Positions 8,608 through 18,860 of a DNA stretch of 48,029 nt are shown piece after piece. The stretch comes from Opitutia bacterium (GTDB taxonomy: Bacteria; Verrucomicrobiota; Verrucomicrobiia; Opitutales; Opitutaceae). The DNA lies in NCBI GenBank assembly GCA_003142955.1, contig PLOH01000148.1, positions 23,687 to 71,715 on the forward strand, in the 5' to 3' direction. The translations under genes were made by a program, and so were the position numbers. A model generated the notes under the pieces. That model was not told the origin of the DNA and did not search any database. It saw only the letters and a program-made list of their open reading frames with translations. The number at the start of each line of letters is the position of its first letter. Position 1 is the first letter of the stretch.

Positions 8608-9495
8608 TCAATCTTTCGATGACCGGACATCCAGCGCATCCCGGAGGCCGTCGCCGAGGAAGTTGAGCGAAAAGAGCGTGAGCGAAAAAACCGCGCCCGG
8701 GAACAGCAACAGCCACGGGAATTCCTCCATTTTCTCCGCGCCGTCCTTAATCAGCACACCCCACGAACTCATCGGCGGTTGGACGCCGAGGCCGAGGAAG
8801 CTAAGGAAGGCTTCGATCAGCATGACGGATGGGACCGTCAGCGTGGCGTAGACTATGACCGGCCCCAGGATGTTGGGCAGGATGTGGCGGAAGAGGATCC
8901 GCCGGCGCCCGAACCCCAGTGCCCTAGCCGCCTCGACGAACTCCATGCGTTTGACCGCCATGACCTGTCCGCGAACGATCCGGGCCATGGTCAGCCATTC
9001 GACGGCGCCGATTGCCACGAAGAGCAGAATGATATTCCGCCCGAAAAATACCATCAGGAGAATCACGAAGAGCGTGAAAGGAAGGGCGTAAAGGATGTCG
9101 ACGATGCGCATCATGGCGGCGTCCAGCACGCCGCCGACGAAACCCGCCACCGCACCGTAAACAATTCCGATGGTCAGGGCGACGACGGTGGCGCTCAGGC
9201 CCACCGCGAGAGAGATGCGTCCGCCGTAGAAAATGCGCACGAGCAGATCGTGACCGAGCTGGTCCGTGCCCAGCCAGTTCCGGGCACAGGGCGCGGAGAA
9301 CGTATGATCAAGGGCGATGTCCTCATAGCTGTACGGGCTGAGCCAGGGCCCGGCGACGCAGGCGAGGGCGACGAGAAGCAGCACCCCGCCACCGAACACG
9401 GCCAGCCGGTTCTTGCGCAGCCGCAACCCCGCGTCGCGCCAGGGCGAACGGCCGGGCTCAACCGGCTCAGCGGTGACTGGAGTAGCAGATGGCAT
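8608..9495 (-). CDS. oppC: Oligopeptide ABC transporter permease, OppC-like
   Basis: 295 residues with the N-terminal LRKNRLAVFGGGVLLL helix and NWLGTDQLGHDLLVRIFYGG, a hallmark of DppC/OppC, then the coupling-helix EAA motif EFVEAARALGFGRRRILFRHILPN (two pieces) and FLSFLGLGVQPPMSSWG. It forms half of the inner-membrane channel for peptides or related solutes. The start at 9495 gives MPSATPVTAEPVEPGRS ahead of TM1. It lies downstream of OppB on the same strand, separated by a 190-bp gap filled by a CCACGGAT repeat. No binding protein or ATPase gene is adjacent. Confidence 0.9.
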   Translation of the reverse strand: MPSATPVTAEPVEPGRSPWRDAGLRLRKNRLAVFGGGVLLLVALACVAGPWLSPYSYEDIALDHTFSAPCARNWLGTDQLGHDLLVRIFYGGRISLAVGLSATVVALTIGIVYGAVAGFVGGVLDAAMMRIVDILYALPFTLFVILLMVFFGRNIILLFVAIGAVEWLTMARIVRGQVMAVKRMEFVEAARALGFGRRRILFRHILPNILGPVIVYATLTVPSVMLIEAFLSFLGLGVQPPMSSWGVLIKDGAEKMEEFPWLLLFPGAVFSLTLFSLNFLGDGLRDALDVRSSKD

Positions 9496-9500
9496 TTTTT

Positions 9501-9650
9501 ACCACGGATTGCACGGATCGGCACGGATGAACTAAGGTGAATCTGTCGGAGCAAGCCGGAGGGCGCCAAGAACGCGGAAGCCGGCCATCAGGCTCCGATC
9601 GACCATTGATTGATCCGTGATCATCCGTGGACATCCGTGGAATCCGTGGT
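9501..9650. repeat. CCACGGAT-rich imperfect inverted repeat between oppB and oppC
   Basis: The left side carries ACCACGGATTGCACGGAT and GGCACGGAT; the right side carries CATCCGTGG twice and AATCCGTGGT. The two sides are inverted relative to each other and enclose about 70 bp of unrelated sequence. It is low-complexity, non-coding, and lies inside an apparent operon. Confidence 0.6.
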
Positions 9651-9684
9651 TTCTTTGGCTTGCTGCCGGGGAGAGCCATGGCAG

Positions 9685-10602
9685 CTATTCCAACCGCACC
9701 TTCGGATTCATCCAGGCCTGCGCGATGTCGGCGGCGAGGTTGAGCCCCATAAGGAGCGTGGCGTAGAGGATGACTGTTCCGAGGACCAGCGTGTAGTCGC
9801 GGTTGAAGGCGCTGGTCACGAACTCGCGGCCGAGGCCCGGAATCTGGAAGATTGTCTCGATGACAAACGAACCAGTCAGGATGCCGGCGATGGCCGGGCC
9901 GAGGTAGGAAACCACCGGCAGGAGTCCACCGCGCAGGGAGTGTTTGAACACGACGCGCAGTTCGGAGGCGCCCTTGGCCCGCGCCGTGCGGATATAGTCT
10001 TGATTGAGCACCTCGAGCATGCCGCCGCGAGTGAGTCGCGAGATGGGGGCGGCGTAGGCGAGACCAAGCACCAACGAGGGCAGGACGCGATCGGTCGGGA
10101 AATACCAGCCGGAGGCGTTGAACCAGCCGGCATGGATCGCAAACGCCAGCACACACAGGGGGCCGATCACGAATGAAGGCACCGACAGCCCGATCATGCC
10201 GACGGCGGAAGCGAGATAGTCGGCCCAGGTGTTGCGTCGCAGCGCGGCGATCATGCCCAGCGTCAGGCCGAGCAATAGCGCCACCGCGAGTGACCACAAA
10301 CCGAGTTCGAGCGATACCGGCAGCTTTTCGGCGAGGATTTCGTTGACGGTGCGGTTGGAGTATTTGAACGAAGGGCCGAGATCGCCGTGCACCAAGGCGC
10401 CCAGGTAGGAGAAATATTGGCGATAAAGCGGCTGGTTGAGGCCGTAGTGCGCCTCGAGGTTGCGCAGGATCTCCTTGGGCACCGCTTTCTCCGCGGTGAA
10501 CGGGCCGCCCGGCACGAATCGCAGCAGGAAAAACGTGGCGGTAATGATGATGTACAGCGCAAAAATCGACTGCAGCAGGCGCGACCGGATGAAACGCAGC
10601 AT
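9685..10602 (-). CDS. oppB: Oligopeptide ABC transporter permease, OppB-like
   Basis: 305 residues from ATG 10602 (MLRFIRSRLLQSIFALYIII), the same length as E. coli OppB (306). It has FFLLRFVPGGPF after TM1, HYGLNQPLYRQYFSYL, GDLGPSFKY, the EAA motif DYIRTARAKGASELRVVFKH and a GxE-type ending FVIETIFQIPGLGREFV. An alternative ATG at 10614 is possible; neither has a clear ribosome binding site. The partner of OppC downstream. The only oligopeptide-binding protein gene in the window is more than 20 kb away (32001-33629). Confidence 0.9.
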   Translation of the reverse strand: MLRFIRSRLLQSIFALYIIITATFFLLRFVPGGPFTAEKAVPKEILRNLEAHYGLNQPLYRQYFSYLGALVHGDLGPSFKYSNRTVNEILAEKLPVSLELGLWSLAVALLLGLTLGMIAALRRNTWADYLASAVGMIGLSVPSFVIGPLCVLAFAIHAGWFNASGWYFPTDRVLPSLVLGLAYAAPISRLTRGGMLEVLNQDYIRTARAKGASELRVVFKHSLRGGLLPVVSYLGPAIAGILTGSFVIETIFQIPGLGREFVTSAFNRDYTLVLGTVILYATLLMGLNLAADIAQAWMNPKVRLE

Positions 10603-10775
10603 GGCTTGCCGCATCTTTCCCAATGCTGCTGACGCCGCAATCAAAACTGTGGAGCCATGCGTAGCTTGCTCTAATCTCCCGATTGTTGGCAAAGCGGGCT
10701 AAGAACCTTGCGCTGCTTCGCAATCACGAGAAACCCATCGGTCGGACAGGTTTCCACCTAAAGAATTCCTAAAAA

Positions 10776-10791
10776 TGGCACATCGTTTGCT
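10776..10791 (+). promoter_or_regulatory. Sigma-54 (-24/-12) promoter upstream of the antiporter gene
   Basis: The bases TGGCACATCGTTTGCT match the sigma-54 consensus TGGCACGNNNNTTGCW at every fixed position but one (G to A). The invariant GG (10777-10778) and GC (10789-10790) have the required 10-bp spacing. Transcription would start near 10802, giving a leader of about 190 nt before the ATG at 10994. Sigma-54 promoters need an activator ATPase; no binding site for one was identified. Confidence 0.6.
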
Positions 10792-10879
10792 TGTACCAGG
10801 GGAATTTTCACCCGGTTATCCGGCCAATACAGACCCACGTTTCCACCGCCCTTTCGCAAAAGGCAGAATCTCCAACCAA

Positions 10880-10905
10880 GGCCGCCGGGTGATTATCCGG
10901 CGGCC
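10880..10905 (+). promoter_or_regulatory. Stem-loop in antiporter leader
   Basis: A perfect 9-bp inverted repeat, GGCCGCCGG / CCGGCGGCC, around the 8-nt loop GTGATTAT. It lies between the predicted sigma-54 start site and the antiporter start codon and has no T tract after it. Confidence 0.4.
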
Positions 10906-10993
10906 GACCGCATTTGACGAACCAGCCGGGAGGCTTGCCTTCCATCTTGAGTTGCAACTGTGTCGCGAACCGGAAAGCGCAGGCTAACCGATC

Positions 10994-12337
10994 ATGCATC
11001 TCCCCCTCTGGTTTGCGACTGCCGGGGTCACCGCTGGCGATATGCCGCTGTGGCTCACGGTGCCGTTTGCGCTGCTGTTGATCCTGATCGCGGCGATGCC
11101 GCTGTCGCCGGCGCCGATCAAGCATTTCTGGGAACACTATTATGCGCACACAGCGATCGCCCTCGGACTGGCCGTGGCCGGGTATTTTGTGCTGCGTCTG
11201 CCGGATGGCACGACCGCCGTGCTGCATACGGCCCGGGAGTATTTCTCCTTCATCAGCCTCATCGGTTCGCTGTTTGTCGTTGCGGGAGGCATCCATCTCA
11301 AGGTCAAGGGCGAGGCGACGCCGCTCGACAACGTGGTCTTTCTCGCGGTCGGCGCGGTGATGACCAATTTCATCGGCACCACGGGCGCGTCGATGGTCCT
11401 GATCCGGCCCTTCATCCGGATGAACAAGATCCGTGTTAGCGCCTATCACGTCGTCTTCTTTATCTTCATTGTCTCCAACTGCGGGGGTTCGCTCACCCCG
11501 ATTGGCGATCCGCCACTTTTCCTGGGATATTTGCGCGGTATTCCGTTCTTCTGGCTGGTGGACCAGGTGTTTGGGCAATGGCTCGCGACGGTCGGAGCCA
11601 TTCTGGCGACGTTTTACCTGATCGACCGGCGGGCCTACCACCGGGTGCCCCGGGCGGTGCAAGCCAAGATTGAGACCGGGGAGACGTGGCGGTTCGAGGG
11701 GGGGATCAACCTCCTGCTGCTCATGGTCATCATCGGCGCAGTCTTTTTGCCGGATGTGTTCTTCTCACGCGAGATCGTCATGCTGGGAGCGGCGCTGATC
11801 TCGTGGAAATTCACCCCGAAGTTCGTGCACGAGGAGAATCATTTCTCCTTCGGCCCAATCAAGGAGGTCGCATTCCTTTTCGTCGGCATTTTCCTCACCA
11901 TGATGCCGGCGCTTGGCTATATCGACCAGCACGGAGCGGATTTCGGGGTGACGAAGCCGATCCACTATTACGTGGCGGCCGGCAGCCTGTCGTCGGTGCT
12001 CGACAATGCCCCGACCTATGCGAGCTTCCTGCGACTCGCGGAGACGACGGTCCGGCGGGCTCTGCCGGCAGATGCGCCCGCGCGCGAGTCGACGGAGGCC
12101 GAAGCGGTCGCGGCGATGCGCGCGAATCCGGCTGAGGCGCGGCTGATCATCGCGGTCAGCCTCGGTGCCGTTTTCTTTGGGGCCATGACCTACATAGGCA
12201 ACGGACCGAATTTCATGGTCAAATCAATCGCCGAGTCCGCGGGCGTGAAAGTCCCCACTTTCGTTGGTTACATCCTGAGATACAGCCTGCCGATCCTGCT
12301 GCCCATCCTGCTGGCGAGCGGCTTTCTGTTCTTGTAA
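10994..12337 (+). CDS. NhaD-like sodium/proton antiporter (ion transporter superfamily)
   Basis: 447 residues with about ten to twelve hydrophobic helices. Motifs fitting the NhaD/ArsB-type ion transporter group are AVGAVMTNFIGTTGASMVLIRP, VSNCGGSLTPIGDPPLFLGYL (the conserved S-N-GG-T-P-GDPP loop) and near the end YIGNGPNFMVKSIAE (each seen in shorter pieces). NhaD proteins exchange cytoplasmic Na+ or Li+ for protons; related members carry dicarboxylates, so substrate is unproven. The gene stands alone, behind a sigma-54-like promoter, and converges on the kinase gene with a palindromic repeat between them. Confidence 0.82.
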   Translation: MHLPLWFATAGVTAGDMPLWLTVPFALLLILIAAMPLSPAPIKHFWEHYYAHTAIALGLAVAGYFVLRLPDGTTAVLHTAREYFSFISLIGSLFVVAGGIHLKVKGEATPLDNVVFLAVGAVMTNFIGTTGASMVLIRPFIRMNKIRVSAYHVVFFIFIVSNCGGSLTPIGDPPLFLGYLRGIPFFWLVDQVFGQWLATVGAILATFYLIDRRAYHRVPRAVQAKIETGETWRFEGGINLLLLMVIIGAVFLPDVFFSREIVMLGAALISWKFTPKFVHEENHFSFGPIKEVAFLFVGIFLTMMPALGYIDQHGADFGVTKPIHYYVAAGSLSSVLDNAPTYASFLRLAETTVRRALPADAPARESTEAEAVAAMRANPAEARLIIAVSLGAVFFGAMTYIGNGPNFMVKSIAESAGVKVPTFVGYILRYSLPILLPILLASGFLFL

Positions 12338-12414
12338 CCCGCAAGATCGGAGACGGGATCATGCCATTGCTGGCAATTCTCCTCGTGCGCGCGCGAACCG
12401 ATTGTTGTGCGGGC

Positions 12415-12463
12415 GTAGGAAGCCCGCTGGCGGGCGATCATCGGTCGCAAGCGACCTTCCTAC
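12415..12463. repeat. GTAGGAAG-bounded double-hairpin palindromic element
   Basis: The element begins GTAGGAAG and ends CTTCCTAC (inverted). Inside lie two hairpins: GCCCGC/GCGGGC and GGTCGC-AA-GCGACC. It lies between the convergent antiporter and kinase genes, where it could serve as a terminator in both directions. The same end sequence appears at 21846-21866 and at the window edge (48015-48029). Confidence 0.7.
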
Positions 12464-12562
12464 TGAATAATCCCGAGCGCCCGCGGCAACGCTGGGATCA
12501 GGCGACCCCGCCCAGGAATGAAACAACCCTGCCGCGGAAAAGCCCCATCGAGGGCGCCGTCC

Positions 12563-14341
<1,779 letters not shown>

Positions 14342-14423
14342 GGCGGAAAAACACGCGCTCCGCTGCGCCGAAAGGCGAGCGGAGCGGCGGATGAAGAACA
14401 GTTAGGTGTAGATGTAGACGGAA

Positions 14424-16349
14424 TCAAGCGGTCACGGAGGCAGGGCGTTCGCTGACGTAGATCTCCTTGCCCCTGGCCTTACTATTGCGCGTGAAGTAGA
14501 TGAGGCCGTACACACCCCAGATTGCGGCCACGCCCAAGGCAATGTAGGGCTCCTTCCAGCTCATTCCAGACACGGTGAACGGCCCGATGAGATAGAAGAG
14601 CATGCACGCAAGATTTGCCAGCAAGCCGAAGACCGGAACCACGAAATGCTTGAAGCCATTAAACATATGATGCTCGCGGAACGCGACGATGGCAATCACG
14701 CAGGTCATCATGTAGAGCAGGAAGGTGCCGAAGTTGCTGATGAGCGTAATGATCACCAGCGTATTGGGCAATTTCGCGTAGGTCTCGGGGCTGAAGATGC
14801 CAAAGCTATACCAGATGCTATGTTTGTCGAGTGCCGCTGGCGTGGTACCCCCGAGGTAAACCGCCACCGTAATAATGCCGATGATAGCGGAGATGATTGC
14901 CAGCGTCCAGATCGCGCGATGCGGCGAGAGCGTGCGCCCATGCAACATGCCGAAGTGCGAGGGCACCTCGTTGTCACGGCCCATGGCATAGGTCACGCGG
15001 GCGCCCGTGTTGAGGCAGGCGAGCGTCGTGCCGATGAGCGCCAGGAAAACCGTGGCAGCCTGAACGAGCATGAAGGCCTTGCCGGCGGCATAACTGCCGA
15101 ACAGCCAAGTGCCGACAATCACCATCATGTCGCCAACCGGTGCGCCGGAAGCGGCGGCATTCGGTATGGTGTAGCCATTGTGCAGCAGGTAGTTTGCCGC
15201 AAAATATTCGATCAGGTAGCAGACTATGCCTTGGATCGCCAGGGATAGCAGCACCGCGCGCGGAATATCGCGTTTGGCATTCTTGGCCTCCTCTCCCATG
15301 GCAGTGACCGATTCGAATCCCACCAGGATCAGAATGGCGATGCAGGCTTGGATGAAGACGAAGTTGAAACTGTGTGGCGCGATCACAGAGCCCGCGGTAC
15401 TGTGGAAATTAAAGGTCTGCGGATCCTTGTCGTCGCCAGCTTTGCCGGTGATGGCATCCTCGGGTGCGTAGCTCACGGTGAACGGCGCCGCCAGCTTCGG
15501 ATCGGTCACGGCCTTGCCGTCCTTGTCGGCCGGCACAGGAATGCCGTCCTTGTCCGTGGCGTCCGTCATTTGATAAACCGGTTTGCCGTCCTTGTCCATG
15601 GTCGGCTTGTTATTCGCATCCAGCACCGGCGTGGGGTTGCCCTTGTCGTCCTTGACGGTGTCCTGCGCGACGACGTAGTTCACCGCTACGCCGTTGGAGA
15701 GGTGGAAGCCCGTCGAGCCTTGCTTGTGTTGCACGCGGTAGGCGATCGCGATGACCGAGAAGACCAACAGCGCGGTGATCTGAATGATGTTGACCGCCAT
15801 GTTGACGGCCGTGGTTCCGTTCACCCCGCGGTAGGCGATGTAGGCCACCCCAAGGGCGAAAACGACGCAAAAGCCGTACATGAACAGGGGACTGTTATAG
15901 CTCGAGCTGAAGGTATCGGGCCAGAACTGGTTCAGGAGGTAACCGCCGAGAATCGCGGTTACGCCGACCATGCAACCGGGATAAACCCAGTAGTAAAGAT
16001 GACTCGCCCAACCGGTGAAGAACTTGGCGATGCGGGCAAATCTGTAGGCCTTGGTCTTGGAAAGAAACGCTTGCTCGGCGTAGAAATAGGAGGAGCCGGC
16101 GCCGGGATAGATCTTCGAGAGCTCGGCATAGCTGATAGCCGTCGCGAAACAAAGAAGCAGGGCGGCGACGATACCAAACCACATCGCGCTGCCGGCCATC
16201 GGCGCGCCGTACAACGATTGGATCTGGAACGTCAGCCAGAGGAAGGCGCCGGGCGCGATCAGCGCCATGGCATTGATGGTAAGACCGGTGAGACCAAGCG
16301 TGGGCTTGGTCGTTGGACTACTAGGTGTCGTCGCAGTTGGTGGTGGCAT
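14424..16349 (-). CDS. APC-superfamily amino acid permease with large extracytoplasmic insert
   Basis: 641 residues, long for the family (usually 450-550). The core has 12 or more helices, including TM1 LTINAMALIAPGAFLWLTFQ and SYAELSKIYPGAGSSYFYAE, and TM6 with ILVGFESVTAMGEEAKNAKRDIPRA, the APC signature (read in pieces). Between TM5 and TM6, residues about 207-325 form a hydrophilic insert. It contains five imperfect D-K-D-G-K-P-V units at 233-293. By the positive-inside topology of APC proteins this loop faces outward. The substrate is probably an amino acid or amine. It lies upstream of the kinase/phosphatase gene and divergent from the PII genes; a sigma-54-like site precedes it. Confidence 0.85.
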   Translation of the reverse strand: MPPPTATTPSSPTTKPTLGLTGLTINAMALIAPGAFLWLTFQIQSLYGAPMAGSAMWFGIVAALLLCFATAISYAELSKIYPGAGSSYFYAEQAFLSKTKAYRFARIAKFFTGWASHLYYWVYPGCMVGVTAILGGYLLNQFWPDTFSSSYNSPLFMYGFCVVFALGVAYIAYRGVNGTTAVNMAVNIIQITALLVFSVIAIAYRVQHKQGSTGFHLSNGVAVNYVVAQDTVKDDKGNPTPVLDANNKPTMDKDGKPVYQMTDATDKDGIPVPADKDGKAVTDPKLAAPFTVSYAPEDAITGKAGDDKDPQTFNFHSTAGSVIAPHSFNFVFIQACIAILILVGFESVTAMGEEAKNAKRDIPRAVLLSLAIQGIVCYLIEYFAANYLLHNGYTIPNAAASGAPVGDMMVIVGTWLFGSYAAGKAFMLVQAATVFLALIGTTLACLNTGARVTYAMGRDNEVPSHFGMLHGRTLSPHRAIWTLAIISAIIGIITVAVYLGGTTPAALDKHSIWYSFGIFSPETYAKLPNTLVIITLISNFGTFLLYMMTCVIAIVAFREHHMFNGFKHFVVPVFGLLANLACMLFYLIGPFTVSGMSWKEPYIALGVAAIWGVYGLIYFTRNSKARGKEIYVSERPASVTA

Positions 16350-16521
16350 GGGAGCACAGCTGAGTTGTGGTTGGGAGCGGAAAGGGTGAGAGGAGGATCA
16401 TCAATTCAGAGCCTGACAGCCCCGGCGTTGATCCAGGCTACCGAGGTTCGTAATCGAATCCGCTTCAGGTCCGGAACGACCGCTAGAAGGAATAATGTTT
16501 TTCATACGGCTGGCTTCCCGA

Positions 16522-16537
16522 AGCTATTTGCATGCCA
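16522..16537 (-). promoter_or_regulatory. Sigma-54-like promoter toward the amino acid permease
   Basis: The minus strand reads TGGCATGCAAATAGCT, differing from TGGCACGNNNNTTGCW at two fixed positions and keeping GG-N10-GC. The predicted start lies about 160 nt upstream of the permease ATG. Confidence 0.4.
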
Positions 16538-16591
16538 CAATTCCAGTAAGATCCGAAGAGGAGGCATCAGAGGGTGGCAGTGCAGCGCTGA

Positions 16592-16661
16592 TTCGTTCTC
16601 GGCTGTGTTGCCGCGGGTCCCTCGGTCGCAAGGGCGCGATCTTGTCTACCGTGCCATAGCC
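16592..16661. repeat. Degenerate intergenic repeat, copy 2
   Basis: Partner of 995-1063. The best-conserved core is GGCGCGATCTTG with CCGTGCC downstream, preceded by GTCGC and TTCGTTCTCGG. It sits between the two sigma-54-like sites of the permease/PII gap. Confidence 0.55.
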
Positions 16662-16817
16662 ATCAAAGTCTCGTCGCGCCCTCGAAAATGGATGCAGCCC
16701 CTTGATCGGCGCTTGGGGCCCTGAACTTGTCGAATCGGCAAGTCTGCGCACCGGTGGAAGGGAATCGGATGCTCCAGCCGAGAATCAGCTTTGGGTATTG
16801 GCGGCATGCCATCGGGT

Positions 16818-16834
16818 TTGGCATCGGTGCTGCT
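16818..16834 (+). promoter_or_regulatory. Possible sigma-54 promoter toward the first PII gene
   Basis: TTGGCATCGGTGCTGCT keeps GG (16820-16821) and GC (16832-16833) at 10-bp spacing but differs from the consensus at three other fixed positions. It lies about 200 bp upstream of the first PII gene; glnK-type genes are often sigma-54/NtrC controlled. Confidence 0.3.
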
Positions 16835-16951
16835 CTGTCGTCGCATGACTATGAGTCACAATCCGATTCCGTGGCTGCCCGCGGCAGATGCCAACTCACC
16901 CTCCGGCTTGCTCAGGGGGAGTCTCCCTTCTCCGGCTAGGCATGCCAATAA

Positions 16952-17371
<420 letters not shown>

Positions 17372-17460
17372 GGCGGCTGCAGGGCACGGACCGGGTTTCC
17401 GATTGGACTCTGTCGGGCGGAGCTACACGGCTGTTTGTTTGATTCTTGTCGATGGTTTGA

Positions 17461-17970
<510 letters not shown>

Positions 17971-18026
17971 CGGAATTGCCGGAGAATGGAACCGCGGCGC
18001 CCTGGGCGCGGCGGGACACAAATTAG

Positions 18027-18121
18027 TGGGAGCGAGGGTCTCCCTCGACCTCGCTCGGGGGACCCGGCGCCTGCCGAAAGGCTTGCCCTCCAGCTTTGAC
18101 GGCGGCAGGCGCGCGTTCCCA
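18027..18121. repeat. Nested palindromic repeat between PII-2 and the histidine kinase
   Basis: The element is bounded by TGGGA / TCCCA. It holds two stems: GAGCGAGG/CCTCGCTC (18030-18056) and a perfect 10-bp GCGCCTGCCG/CGGCAGGCGC (18067-18112). It is non-coding and lies between convergent genes, so it may terminate both. Confidence 0.6.
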
Positions 18122-18134
18122 TGAAACATCCGGC

Positions 18135-18782
18135 CTATCCCGCGCGTTGGAGGATGCTGGCGAGTTGCTGGCGCAGGCCCTCGACGGTGTAGGGCTTTTG
18201 GATAAATCCAGCCAGACCCTCCGAGGTGAGGCGTTGTACTGCGCCCTGATCGTTGCTGTAACCGCTGGAGAGGATGACCTTCGCCCCGGGGTTGATGGCG
18301 CGCAATGCCCTGAACACTGTCATGCCGTCCATCTGGGGCATGGACTGGTCGAGAATCGCGCAGGTGATGCCGGAGAAGCTCTGCTGATAGAGTTTGATTG
18401 CCTCCGGCCCACTGGCTGCAGCGATCACCTGCCATCCCAGCCGCCGCAATATCTGGGCGCAGACATTGCGCACCATATCCTCGTCATCGACCAACAGGAT
18501 CGTCCCCACGGTCGCACGTTTCTCGCCGGGACGGCCCGGGAAAGTTTCGGCCGCCGTGCTCCGTTGCTCTCCAATCGAGGGCATTTCTCCAGCAGGAAAC
18601 AGCACGCGAATCGTCGTGCCACGGGCCACCGTGCTGTCCACAAAGATGGCTCCTTTGTGCGCCTGTACGATGCCCAGGATCGCCGACATGCCGAGGCCCC
18701 GGCCCATGGACTTCGTGGAAAAAAAGGGGTCGAACAGGCGCTGTTGGGTTTGATGGTCCATGCCGCACCCCGTGTCGGCCAC
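18135..18782 (-). CDS. C-terminal part of hybrid histidine kinase (ATPase lobe plus receiver), downstream of in-frame TAG
   Basis: The 215-residue frame from the GTG at 18782 starts inside a HATPase domain: ADTGCGMD (G1 box), FDPFFSTK (F box), GRGLGMSAI (G2 box). A receiver domain follows with VDDED and the phosphoacceptor in AILDQSMPQMDG (D145), then LSSGYS and KPY. It has no phosphoacceptor His or N box, so alone it is not a kinase. It is in the same frame as the upstream piece, separated from it only by TAG and 25 sense codons. The GTG has no ribosome binding site, so independent translation is doubtful. It is the 3' end of one broken or read-through gene. Confidence 0.75.
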   Translation of the reverse strand: MADTGCGMDHQTQQRLFDPFFSTKSMGRGLGMSAILGIVQAHKGAIFVDSTVARGTTIRVLFPAGEMPSIGEQRSTAAETFPGRPGEKRATVGTILLVDDEDMVRNVCAQILRRLGWQVIAAASGPEAIKLYQQSFSGITCAILDQSMPQMDGMTVFRALRAINPGAKVILSSGYSNDQGAVQRLTSEGLAGFIQKPYTVEGLRQQLASILQRAG

Positions 18783-18857
18783 CTCAAGCCAGACAAAGCG
18801 TCCAGGCGGTGGGATTTCCGCCGCCCGGCTGCGGCCGAGGCAGACCGGGTCGCAAAT

Positions 18858-18860
18858 CTA
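18858..18860 (-). other. In-frame amber codon inside the hybrid kinase ATPase domain
   Basis: On the minus strand the frame runs ISLSTGL, TAG, then ICDPVCLGRSRAAE and PPPGRFVWLEVADTGCGMD without any shift. Related kinases have sense residues here, often Gln or Arg after STG. A single CAG to TAG change would explain it. The full frame, 18135-21533, would encode 1132 residues. Confidence 0.85.

Larger units (their letters stand above)
10603..10993. other. Divergent intergenic region, 391 bp, with sigma-54 promoter
   Basis: The gap separates oppB (minus) from the antiporter gene (plus). No gene is supported here. It contains a near-consensus sigma-54 promoter at 10776-10791 directed at the antiporter, and a 9-bp stem-loop at 10880-10905 in what would be the antiporter's leader RNA. 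Confidence 0.6.

Noticed and set aside
15310..15330. tRNA-like TTCGAATC motif
   Set aside because: Lies in the permease coding sequence with no cloverleaf; a similar match in kdpB (about 26678) fails for the same reason. No tRNA gene was found.
18783..18860. Frameshift as the cause of the split histidine kinase
   Set aside because: Both pieces are in one frame: 75 bases (25 codons) lie between the TAG and the downstream GTG, and all translate as kinase sequence.
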